8,309 bases of DNA from an uncultured Oscillospiraceae bacterium (lineage in GTDB: Bacteria; Bacillota; Clostridia; Oscillospirales; Oscillospiraceae): NCBI GenBank assembly GCA_905236265.1, contig CAJOOV010000248.1:1-8309 (forward strand), read 5' to 3'. The position numbers and the translations under genes are program-made. Position 1 is the stretch's first letter. Each line of letters opens with the position of its first letter. This document shows, piece by piece, positions 1-5,880 of the stretch. The notes under the pieces were generated by a model, which was not told the DNA's origin, made no database searches, and saw nothing but the letters and a program-made list of their open reading frames with translations.

Positions 1-651
1 GCGGATTTCAGCAGCTTCAGCTTCCATGCAGTGAAAAACCTCACCACGGCGGAGGGCGGCGCTGCGGCATGGCGTCCCATTGCGGGCATCGACAACGGCG
101 AGATTTACCGCATGTACCAGCTCCTCTCCCTCCACGGACAGAACAAGGACGCCCTTGCCAAGACGAGAAAGGGCGGCTGGGAGTACGACATCATCGGCCC
201 GTGGTATAAGTGCAATATGACGGACATTATGGCGGCCATCGGGCTGCGCCAGCTGGACCGCTATCCCGGACTGCTCCAGCGCCGCAGGGAGATTATGGCG
301 GCCTATGACGAGGCGTGTCATGCTCTGGGGGTCAGTGTTTTGGAGCACAACCGCCCCGGCAGCCGCAGCAGCTGCCATCTCTACCTCACCCGTATCCCCG
401 GCATTACGCAGGAGCAGCGCAACGAGATCATCGTAAAGCTGGAAGAACGGGGGGTTGCCACCAACGTCCACTACAAGCCCCTGCCCATGATGAGCGCCTA
501 TGCCGGGATGTCCGGGGGCGTGGAGCGCTACCCCAACGCCTATGACTACTACCACAATCTGATTACCCTGCCCTGCCATACGCTGCTGACGGACGAGGAT
601 GTTGCCTATGTGGTGCAGCAGTATCGTGATGTGGTGAAGGACTATCTCTGA
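1..651 (+). CDS. DegT/DnrJ/EryC1/StrS-family PLP-dependent sugar aminotransferase, 5'-truncated by window edge
   Basis: The reading frame is open from base 1, so the gene begins upstream; 216 C-terminal residues are visible. Residues 5-20 read SFSFHAVKNLTTAEGG, the hallmark of this family around the lysine that forms the Schiff base with pyridoxal phosphate (K12 of the visible part). Further family landmarks are YDI...YKCNMTDIMAAIGLRQL (about 62-85), GVATNVHYKPLPM (about 151-163) and the C-terminal LITLPCHTLLTDEDVAYVV (about 187-205). Family members are about 370-400 residues with the lysine near 180-195, so roughly 170-180 residues are missing. The family transfers an amino group, usually from glutamate, to a nucleotide-linked keto sugar in the cytoplasm. 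The exact sugar cannot be read from this part. Position directly before an initiating sugar transferase recalls the aminotransferase/PglC-type pairing in bacillosamine-type pathways, but that substrate is inference. A GTG at 31 is internal, not a start. Confidence 0.93.
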   Translation, partial: ADFSSFSFHAVKNLTTAEGGAAAWRPIAGIDNGEIYRMYQLLSLHGQNKDALAKTRKGGWEYDIIGPWYKCNMTDIMAAIGLRQLDRYPGLLQRRREIMAAYDEACHALGVSVLEHNRPGSRSSCHLYLTRIPGITQEQRNEIIVKLEERGVATNVHYKPLPMMSAYAGMSGGVERYPNAYDYYHNLITLPCHTLLTDEDVAYVVQQYRDVVKDYL

Positions 652-659
652 GGAAATAC

Positions 660-664
660 AGGAG
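660..664 (+). promoter_or_regulatory. Shine-Dalgarno AGGAG fixing the start of the sugar transferase
   Basis: AGGAG lies 9 nt before the ATG at 674. An in-frame TTG at 665 would have no space between ribosome-binding site and start, so 674 is the better start. Confidence 0.7.
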
Positions 665-673
665 TTGGTTGAT

Positions 674-1411
674 ATGCTGAAACGATGGGAAGAGCTGCCT
701 GATTACATGCGTGTGGAGGAGGTTCGCCCCTATTACGACATTCTACGGGGCAGGCAGGCCTCTCTGGTGTTAAAACGGGTCTTTGATTTCTGCGCTGCGC
801 TGGTGCTGCTGGTGATTCTGGCGCTTCCCATGCTGGTGATTGCGGTGTGCATCAAGCTGGACTCCGAAGGCCCTGTATTCTACCGTCAGGAGCGGATTAC
901 CACCTATGGAAAGCATTTCCGCATCCATAAGTTCCGCACCATGGTGAGCAATGCGGACAAGATCGGCGCCGCCGTCACAGTGGGACAGGACAGCCGTATT
1001 ACGAAGATGGGCAGTAAGCTGCGCAGCCTGCGTCTGGACGAGCTGCCTCAGGTATTTGACGTGCTGGAGGGCACCATGTCCTTTGTGGGCACGCGGCCGG
1101 AGGCGGTGAAGTATGTGCAGCAGTATCAGCCGGAGTATTATGCAACGCTGCTGCTGCCTGCGGGCATCACCAGCGAGGCCTCCATCCGCTATAAGCGGGA
1201 GGCGGAGCTGCTGGAGGGGGCAGAGGACGTTGACCGGGTCTATGTGGAGGACATCCTCCCGGATAAGATGTATTGGAACCTTCACAGCATCCGAAACTTC
1301 GGCTTCTGGAAGGAGATCCTCACCATGTTCCGCACTGTGGCTGCGGTGCTGGGCAAGGACTATGACGACACCCATCGGCAGGAGAAGCGCTCGGCGGAGG
1401 GAGAGAAATGA
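674..1411 (+). CDS. Bacterial sugar transferase, monotopic phosphoglycosyl transferase that initiates the glycan
   Basis: A 245-residue protein of the bacterial sugar transferase family (PglC/EpsL/WcaJ catalytic core), expected to move a sugar-1-phosphate from a UDP-sugar to undecaprenyl phosphate at the inner face of the membrane, the first step of repeat-unit assembly. Seen: KRVFD (34-38) leading into one hydrophobic segment (about 39-60) with a proline at 52, consistent with the re-entrant helix of monotopic members; GPVFYRQERIT (66-76); KFRTM (86-90); the catalytic Asp-Glu pair in RLDELPQ (D122, E123); then MSFVGTRPE (135-143) and LPAGITSEASIRYK (161-174). There is no large N-terminal multi-helix domain, so it is the small form. 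A soluble stretch of about 30 residues (ELPDYM...VRPYYDIL) precedes the core. It follows the aminotransferase by 22 nt, and its stop overlaps the next start (ATGA), suggesting translational coupling. The sugar transferred is unknown. Confidence 0.94.
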   Translation: MLKRWEELPDYMRVEEVRPYYDILRGRQASLVLKRVFDFCAALVLLVILALPMLVIAVCIKLDSEGPVFYRQERITTYGKHFRIHKFRTMVSNADKIGAAVTVGQDSRITKMGSKLRSLRLDELPQVFDVLEGTMSFVGTRPEAVKYVQQYQPEYYATLLLPAGITSEASIRYKREAELLEGAEDVDRVYVEDILPDKMYWNLHSIRNFGFWKEILTMFRTVAAVLGKDYDDTHRQEKRSAEGEK

Positions 1412-2172
1412 TTGACGGTCTGGTTTCTGTGATTATGCCCTCGTGGAATACAGGGCGGTACATTGCGCAGTCCATCCAATCCGTGGTGAACCAGACCTAT
1501 CCCAACTGGGAGCTGGTTCTGGTGGACGACTGCTCCACAGACGACACGGACGCCGTTGTGGCCGGTTTCCACGACCAGCGCATCCGCTATTTCAAAAACG
1601 AACACAACAGCGGCGCCGCCGTCACCCGCAACCGTGCCCTTCGGGAGGCGCAGGGGGAGTGGATCGCCTTTCTGGACTCCGATGACCTGTGGTCGCCGGA
1701 AAAGCTGGAGCGCCAACTCCGGTTCATGAAGGAAAAGGGCTGTGTGTTCTCCTACCATGACTATGAGAAGATCGACGAGGACTCCAAGCCGCTGAATATC
1801 TACGTCACCGGGCCGGAGGTCGTGGACAGGCGGAGGATGTACCACTATGGCTATCCCGGCTGTCTCACCTTTATGTACAGCGCCAAGGAGCTGGGACTGG
1901 TTCAGATCGAGGACATCCGCAAGAACAACGACTATGCCATTCTGCTGAAGCTGTGTAAGCAGGCGGAGTGCTATCTGCTGGGGGAGAATCTGGCACAGTA
2001 CCGCATCCGCCGCAAGTCCATCAGCCACGATAAGCTGTCAAAAAAGCTGAAAAGCCACTATGACCTGTTCCATCTCTGCGACGCTCAGCCTGCGCCCGTG
2101 GCGCTGTGGTATGCCTGCTGGAATATGTTCTACGGCGTATTGAAAAAGAAAAACTACGAAAAGAAGCTGTGA
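1408..2172 (+). CDS. Family 2 glycosyltransferase (GT-A fold), TuaG-like
   Basis: A 254-residue cytoplasmic GT2 enzyme, predicted to add a sugar from a nucleotide donor to the lipid-linked intermediate. Seen: N-terminal VSVIMPSWNTGRYIAQSIQSVVNQTYPNWEL (about 6-36), nucleotide-binding VDDCSTDDT (39-47), SGAAVTRNRAL (68-78), and the DXD metal-binding motif in FLDSDDLW (D90, D92). KNNDYAILLKL (172-182) is at the place where the catalytic base sits in GT2 enzymes (D175 is the candidate). The start has GGAGGG at 1396-1401, 6 nt upstream, and the ATG overlaps the preceding stop by 4 nt. The tail (about 206-254) is lysine-rich (KLSKKLKS, LKKKNYEKKL) and could help membrane contact. The overall pattern resembles the teichuronic-acid transferase TuaG and similar capsule enzymes. 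Donor, acceptor and linkage cannot be told from sequence alone. Confidence 0.93.
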   Translation: MIDGLVSVIMPSWNTGRYIAQSIQSVVNQTYPNWELVLVDDCSTDDTDAVVAGFHDQRIRYFKNEHNSGAAVTRNRALREAQGEWIAFLDSDDLWSPEKLERQLRFMKEKGCVFSYHDYEKIDEDSKPLNIYVTGPEVVDRRRMYHYGYPGCLTFMYSAKELGLVQIEDIRKNNDYAILLKLCKQAECYLLGENLAQYRIRRKSISHDKLSKKLKSHYDLFHLCDAQPAPVALWYACWNMFYGVLKKKNYEKKL

Positions 2173-2173
2173 C

Positions 2174-2199
2174 CCCATGCCGCCTGCGGCAAAGCGGGG
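2174..2199 (+). other. Weak imperfect hairpin in the 58-nt gap between GT2 and the first GT4 gene
   Basis: GCCG (2179-2182) and CGGC (2187-2190) can pair around a 4-base loop, with an outer CCCC/GGGG pairing (2173-2176 with 2196-2199) across unpaired bases. No T-run follows, so it is not a convincing intrinsic terminator. At most it is an RNA processing or stability element. It may also be chance in G+C-rich DNA. Confidence 0.25.
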
Positions 2200-2217
2200 A
2201 CGGCTGAGGGCAGTTTT

Positions 2218-2223
2218 GGAGGG
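2218..2223 (+). promoter_or_regulatory. Shine-Dalgarno GGAGGG fixing the start of the first GT4 gene
   Basis: GGAGGG lies 7 nt before the ATG at 2231. An earlier in-frame ATG at 2177 has no ribosome-binding site, and the 18 residues it would add are basic and unlike a GT4 N-terminus. Confidence 0.7.
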
Positions 2224-2230
2224 AAGTTGC

Positions 2231-3442
2231 ATGGGCAGTATCGTCTTTCTCAGCAGAATGATTCCCGAGGAGCACCGGGAATGGGTGGAGCAAAACCGCA
2301 TTGACGGCATGTTCGGCTCTGCCATTGCCCTGCAGAAGAAGCTCCTCAAGGGCTTTGACACATTGGTGGGAGAGGAGCTGATTGTGTGCAACGCAGAGCC
2401 CATCGGCAACTACCCCCAGCACTTCCGCCAGCGCAGGGTGGAGGCGTTTCGCTATGACCACCGGCAGGCGGGCGGGGCGCAGGACTACAACGTGGGCTTT
2501 GACAATCTCATCGGCATCAAGCAGAAATCCATGGAGCAGGGGGTCTTGCGCACGCTGGAGGAGATTCAGCGCAATCGTCCGGTGTCCGCCCTGATTCTCT
2601 ACAGCCCCGCCCTCTACTTCCTCAATGCGGCCTACCGCTTCGGCACGGCGCACCCGGAGGTTCATATCTGCCTGATCGTGCCTGACCTGCCTGACTTCGG
2701 GGATCTGTCCCGGCAGGTGAATCTGAAGACGAGGCTGCTTCAGAAGATGCAGAACTCCGTCATTGACCGGGCGTTTTCCCGCTTCAACTCCATGGTGTTT
2801 CTCACCAGACAGACGGCGGACTACCTCCACTGGACGGACAGACCCTATGTCGTGGTAGAGGGCATTGCGGACGTGCCGGAGTGCCCTGAGACAGAGCAAG
2901 GCGGCGTTCCCACCATTGTCTATACCGGCACCACCCACAGGCAGTTCGGCGTTCCCGTGCTGGCACAGGCATTCTCCCTGATTCAAGATGAGCAGGTGCG
3001 TCTGGTGATCTGCGGTCAGGGGGACTATGACGAGGAGCTTCGCCGCATGGCGCAGCGGGATTCCCGGCTGGATTTCCCCGGCGTCGTCTCCCATGAGCAG
3101 GCGCTGGCACTACAGCAGCAGGCCGCCGTGCTGGTGAATCCCAGACAGAATATCGGAGAGTATACGAAATACAGCTTTCCCTCCAAGACCATGGAGTATA
3201 TGGTGACAGGCGTTCCCGTGGCGGCGTACCGGCTGGACGGAATGCCGGAGGAATACTTTGACTATCTGAACTGCCCGAAAGACAACTCCCCTCAGGCGCT
3301 TGCGGACACCATCACCGCCCTGCTGCACCTCACCCCGGCCCAGCGCCGGGAGATGGGAGAGCGGGCGAAGCGGTTTGTGCTGCAGGAGAAGAACCCAACG
3401 AAGCAGGTGGAGAAGATCGTCAGGATGATCCGGGGGAATTGA
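2231..3442 (+). CDS. GT4-type (GT-B fold) glycosyltransferase, first of three
   Basis: A 403-residue protein from the ATG at 2231. The C-terminal half has GT-B landmarks: IVYTGTTHRQFGVPVLAQAF (about 229-248), then VRLVICGQGDYDEEL (256-270), then VSHEQALALQQQAAVLVNPR (286-305), then YSFPSKTMEYMVTGVPVAAY (314-333), which is the donor-binding region with K319 and E322. The usual E-x7-E spacing is not strict, since position 314 is Tyr and the nearest earlier acid is E310. This SFPSK-x2-E variant is common in polysaccharide-cluster GT4 proteins. The N-terminal acceptor half carries VSALILYSP (118-126) and HICLIVPDLPDF (145-156). No signal peptide or membrane helix is evident. Expected role: cytoplasmic addition of one sugar to the undecaprenyl-linked intermediate. 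It sits 58 nt after the GT2 gene and 11 nt before the next. Donor and linkage are unknown. Confidence 0.88.
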   Translation: MGSIVFLSRMIPEEHREWVEQNRIDGMFGSAIALQKKLLKGFDTLVGEELIVCNAEPIGNYPQHFRQRRVEAFRYDHRQAGGAQDYNVGFDNLIGIKQKSMEQGVLRTLEEIQRNRPVSALILYSPALYFLNAAYRFGTAHPEVHICLIVPDLPDFGDLSRQVNLKTRLLQKMQNSVIDRAFSRFNSMVFLTRQTADYLHWTDRPYVVVEGIADVPECPETEQGGVPTIVYTGTTHRQFGVPVLAQAFSLIQDEQVRLVICGQGDYDEELRRMAQRDSRLDFPGVVSHEQALALQQQAAVLVNPRQNIGEYTKYSFPSKTMEYMVTGVPVAAYRLDGMPEEYFDYLNCPKDNSPQALADTITALLHLTPAQRREMGERAKRFVLQEKNPTKQVEKIVRMIRGN

Positions 3443-3445
3443 GGG
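3441..3445 (+). promoter_or_regulatory. Shine-Dalgarno GAGGG overlapping the upstream stop
   Basis: GAGGG shares bases with the TGA stop of the preceding gene and lies 8 nt before the ATG at 3454. This favours 3454 over the in-frame TTG at 3439, which lies at the upstream stop with no suitable spacing. Confidence 0.6.
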
Positions 3446-3453
3446 ATAAAACG

Positions 3454-4683
3454 ATGAAAATCATGTGGCTATGTAACGTAGAGATTCCTCAGATCAGCAG
3501 AATACTGGGGAAGACTGCCTGCGTCTACGGCGGCTGGCTCAGCCAGACGGCAGACCGGCTGGTGCAGGAGCACCGGCTCCATGTGCTCTATCCTGACCCC
3601 CAGCAGAGAAGCGGACAGGAGGGAAACCTCTCCTTTTGCAGCTTCAGCGGCCAGAGAGATGAGGAGGTCATGGAGGCGGAGCTGAAAGGGTTCCAGCCCC
3701 AGGTCATCCACATCTGGGGCACCGAGGTGAAGCACAGCAATGACCTCATCCGGGTGGTGGAGCGCTGCGGCATGACGGGGCGGTGCGTTGTCTCCATTCA
3801 GGGGCTTGTCTCCTTCTTTGCCGGACACTATACCGAGGGCGTGCCGGAGAAGGTAGTACGGCGCTATACCCTACGGGACAGGGTGAGATCGGACAGCATC
3901 GCCGACCAGCAGCGCTCCTATGCCCGGCGGGGGGAGCTGGAGCGGGACACCTTCCGGCGAAGCGCCCATGTGATTGGCAGAACCGAGTGGGACAGAACCT
4001 GTGCGGAAAAGCTGAACCCCGGCATCCAGTACCACTTCTGCAACGAGACGCTGCGCTCCTGCTTCTATCAGGGGCAGTGGTCGCCGGAGGGGATGGAGCG
4101 GCACAGCATCTTTTCCAGCCGCTCCAACTATACCATCAAGGGCTTTCATTTCCTGCTGGAGGCAATGCCGGACATTCTGAGCCGCTATCCCGACGCTGTA
4201 GTCTATACCACAGGGCCTGACCTGCTCCGTCCCACGCCCAGAGAGCGTCTGCTTCGCACCTCATATCAGGTCTATCTGGCAGATATGATTCGCTCCCTGC
4301 ATCTGGAGGAGCATGTGCGGTTTTTGGGTACGCTGGACGAGGAGCAGATGCGGGAGCGGTATCTGAAGAGCAACGTGTTCGTCTGCCCCTCTATTCTGGA
4401 AAACTCCTCCAATTCTATCGGCGAGGCTATGTTGCTGGGCTGCCCGGTGGTGGCCTCCTATGTGGGGGGCACCATGAGCATGATGACCCACGGACAGGAA
4501 GGCTTTCTCTACCAGACCACGGCAACCTACATGCTCGCCGGATATGTCAACCGGATTTTCGGGGACGATGCGCTGGCGATGCGCCTGTCCCAGAACGGGC
4601 GGAAACGTGCCGCCGTAACCCATGACCCTGAAATCAACCATCAGACCCTGTTGGAGATCTACCGCAGCTTATGCGGCAAATAA
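3454..4683 (+). CDS. GT4-type (GT-B fold) glycosyltransferase, second of three, with canonical E-x7-E motif
   Basis: A 409-residue protein from the ATG at 3454. It starts MKIMWLCNVEIPQ and has a GT-B N-terminal half with GGWLSQTADRL (26-36) and VIHIWGTEVKHS (84-95), a bridging RTEWDRTCAEKLNP (176-189), then a C-terminal donor domain: NYTIKGFHFLLEAM (225-238, the helix-capping KG stretch), VRFLGTLDEEQMRERY (288-303), VFVCPSILENSSNSIGEAMLLGCPVVAS (308-335) and VGGT (337-340). E316 and E324 give the classic E-x7-E motif of retaining GT4 enzymes. The likely role is cytoplasmic transfer of a sugar with retention at the anomeric carbon onto the lipid-linked oligosaccharide. It lies 11 nt after one GT4 gene and 13 nt before another, so the three are probably co-translated. 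The exact donor is not readable. No truncation is seen. Confidence 0.93.
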   Translation: MKIMWLCNVEIPQISRILGKTACVYGGWLSQTADRLVQEHRLHVLYPDPQQRSGQEGNLSFCSFSGQRDEEVMEAELKGFQPQVIHIWGTEVKHSNDLIRVVERCGMTGRCVVSIQGLVSFFAGHYTEGVPEKVVRRYTLRDRVRSDSIADQQRSYARRGELERDTFRRSAHVIGRTEWDRTCAEKLNPGIQYHFCNETLRSCFYQGQWSPEGMERHSIFSSRSNYTIKGFHFLLEAMPDILSRYPDAVVYTTGPDLLRPTPRERLLRTSYQVYLADMIRSLHLEEHVRFLGTLDEEQMRERYLKSNVFVCPSILENSSNSIGEAMLLGCPVVASYVGGTMSMMTHGQEGFLYQTTATYMLAGYVNRIFGDDALAMRLSQNGRKRAAVTHDPEINHQTLLEIYRSLCGK

Positions 4684-4685
4684 TC

Positions 4686-4690
4686 AGGAG
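4686..4690 (+). promoter_or_regulatory. Shine-Dalgarno AGGAG for the third GT4 gene
   Basis: AGGAG lies 6 nt before the ATG at 4697. The open frame extends 25 codons further upstream, into the end of the preceding gene, but that part encodes no recognisable GT sequence, while MNIVHIAPKAPYNEG is a typical GT-B N-terminus. Confidence 0.7.
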
Positions 4691-4696
4691 AAGTCT

Positions 4697-5863
4697 ATGA
4701 ATATCGTGCATATCGCCCCCAAAGCCCCCTATAACGAGGGCTGGGGCTATCAGGACAACCTGCTTCCCAAGTACCACAGCAGGCTGGGACATACGGTCAC
4801 CCTGATTATCACCAACACCACCCACAGGGACGGTAGGGTTGTGGAGACGGCCTGCGAGGACTATCTGTCCAAGGACGGCTTCCGGGTCATCCGCCGCCCG
4901 GTGCTCCAGTCCCGGATACCGAAGGTGGGCTGGCTGTGGAACAGGATAGAGGTTTCCGACCTGCTGGAGGAGCTGAAGCCCGACTTTGTGTTCTATCACG
5001 GAATGGTGAGCGCCACAATCTTTCAGGTGGTGGCGTACAAGCGGAAGCGCAGCCCTGACTTGGCCATTGTGATGGACAACCATCTGGATTATAACATCGG
5101 CTATGACCCCCGCCGCTCCCGAAAAGACCGGCTTGTCTGCGCCGTCTACCGCAGCTATTACCGCCGCTGCCGCCGCTGGATCTCCAGAGTCTACGGCGTG
5201 ACACCGTGGAGGGAGACCTATGCCCGGCAGGTGTTCGGGGTGGAGCCGGAAAAGACGGATGTGCTGGTGATGGGTGCGGATGACGAGCAGCTTGATCTGG
5301 CGCACCGGGAAGAGATTCGCAGCCGTGTCCGGGGAGAGTACGGCATCGGCGAGGACGAGTTTCTGCTGATTAACGGCGGAAAGCTGGACGGGAAAAAGAA
5401 AACGCTGGAGCTGGTTCAGGCAGTCTCCGGGATGAGCGGGGTGAGGCTGCTGCTGTTCGGACAGGTGCTCCCTGACATCAGAGAGGCGCTGGATGCACTG
5501 CTGGCAAAGGCGGAAAACGTGCGCTATATCGGCTGGATTCCCGCCGAGCGGGTGTATGACTATTTCTTTGCCGGAGACCTTGCCGTGTTCCCCGGACAGC
5601 ACTCCGTGCTCTGGGAGCAGGCCTGCGCCGCCAAAATCCCCTGTATCTTCCAGCGCTGGGAGGGGATGGAGCATGTGAACGCCTGCGGCAATGCGGACTT
5701 CTTCAGCCCTGCCGACCGGGAGACGATTTGCCGGGCGGTGCAGGCGCTTCACTTCACGCCGGAGTACGCTCAGATGAAGCGTGCCGCCCAATCCCCCGGC
5801 ACAGATATGTTCCTCTACAGCAGGATTGCTGAAAAGGCGCTGGAATGCGCCCCACAGCGGTGA
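4697..5863 (+). CDS. GT4-like (GT-B fold) glycosyltransferase, third of three, with divergent donor-site motif
   Basis: A 388-residue protein from the ATG at 4697. The N-terminus reads MNIVHIAPKAPYNEGWGYQDNLLPKYHSRLGHTVTLI (1-37), a GT-B start with the acceptor-side glycine-rich turn. The second domain has FLLINGGKLDGKKKTLELVQAV (222-243), VRLLLFGQV (249-257), VRYIGWIPAERVYDYFFAGDLAVFPG (275-300) and HSVLWEQACAAKIPCIF (302-318). E307 matches the second Glu of the GT4 E-x7-E motif, but the first Glu is replaced: position 299 is Pro in FPGQ. A basic Arg-rich patch, YRSYYRRCRRWISR (151-164), lies between the domains and could touch anionic membrane lipids (inference). It may be a retaining transferase of a divergent branch; donor unknown. 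It sits between a GT4 gene 13 nt upstream and the polymerase-like gene 17 nt downstream. Family fold is well supported; activity is less so. Confidence 0.85.
   Translation: MNIVHIAPKAPYNEGWGYQDNLLPKYHSRLGHTVTLIITNTTHRDGRVVETACEDYLSKDGFRVIRRPVLQSRIPKVGWLWNRIEVSDLLEELKPDFVFYHGMVSATIFQVVAYKRKRSPDLAIVMDNHLDYNIGYDPRRSRKDRLVCAVYRSYYRRCRRWISRVYGVTPWRETYARQVFGVEPEKTDVLVMGADDEQLDLAHREEIRSRVRGEYGIGEDEFLLINGGKLDGKKKTLELVQAVSGMSGVRLLLFGQVLPDIREALDALLAKAENVRYIGWIPAERVYDYFFAGDLAVFPGQHSVLWEQACAAKIPCIFQRWEGMEHVNACGNADFFSPADRETICRAVQALHFTPEYAQMKRAAQSPGTDMFLYSRIAEKALECAPQR
5161..5178 (+). repeat. In-frame 9-bp tandem repeat (two perfect copies) in the third GT4 gene
   Basis: CCGCCGCTG occurs twice back to back. 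It lies inside the stretch encoding Arg-Arg-Cys-Arg-Arg-Trp (residues 157-161 and neighbours). Because the unit is 9 bp, gain or loss of a copy would change length by three residues without a frameshift. It may simply reflect Arg codon choice (CGC). Confidence 0.6.
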
Positions 5864-5880
5864 GAACGGAATGATGGCGT

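Noticed and set aside
665..673. TTG at 665 as start of the sugar transferase
   Set aside because: It directly abuts the AGGAG ribosome-binding site with no spacer, while ATG 674 has a 9-nt spacer and begins the typical N-terminus.
2174..2199. Possible intrinsic terminator between the GT2 and first GT4 genes
   Set aside because: The stem is short and imperfect, and no T-run follows. The layout argues for one transcript.
2021..3094. A long open frame on the - strand (357 codons) opposite the GT2 tail and the first GT4 gene
   Set aside because: No domain or convincing start signal, and it spans two clear + strand genes.
4634..5791. A long open frame on the - strand (385 codons) opposite the third GT4 gene
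   Set aside because: Its translation is His/Leu/Gln/Val-rich with no recognisable domain, and long antisense open frames are expected opposite G+C-rich genes with strong third-position bias. The + strand gene is unambiguous.
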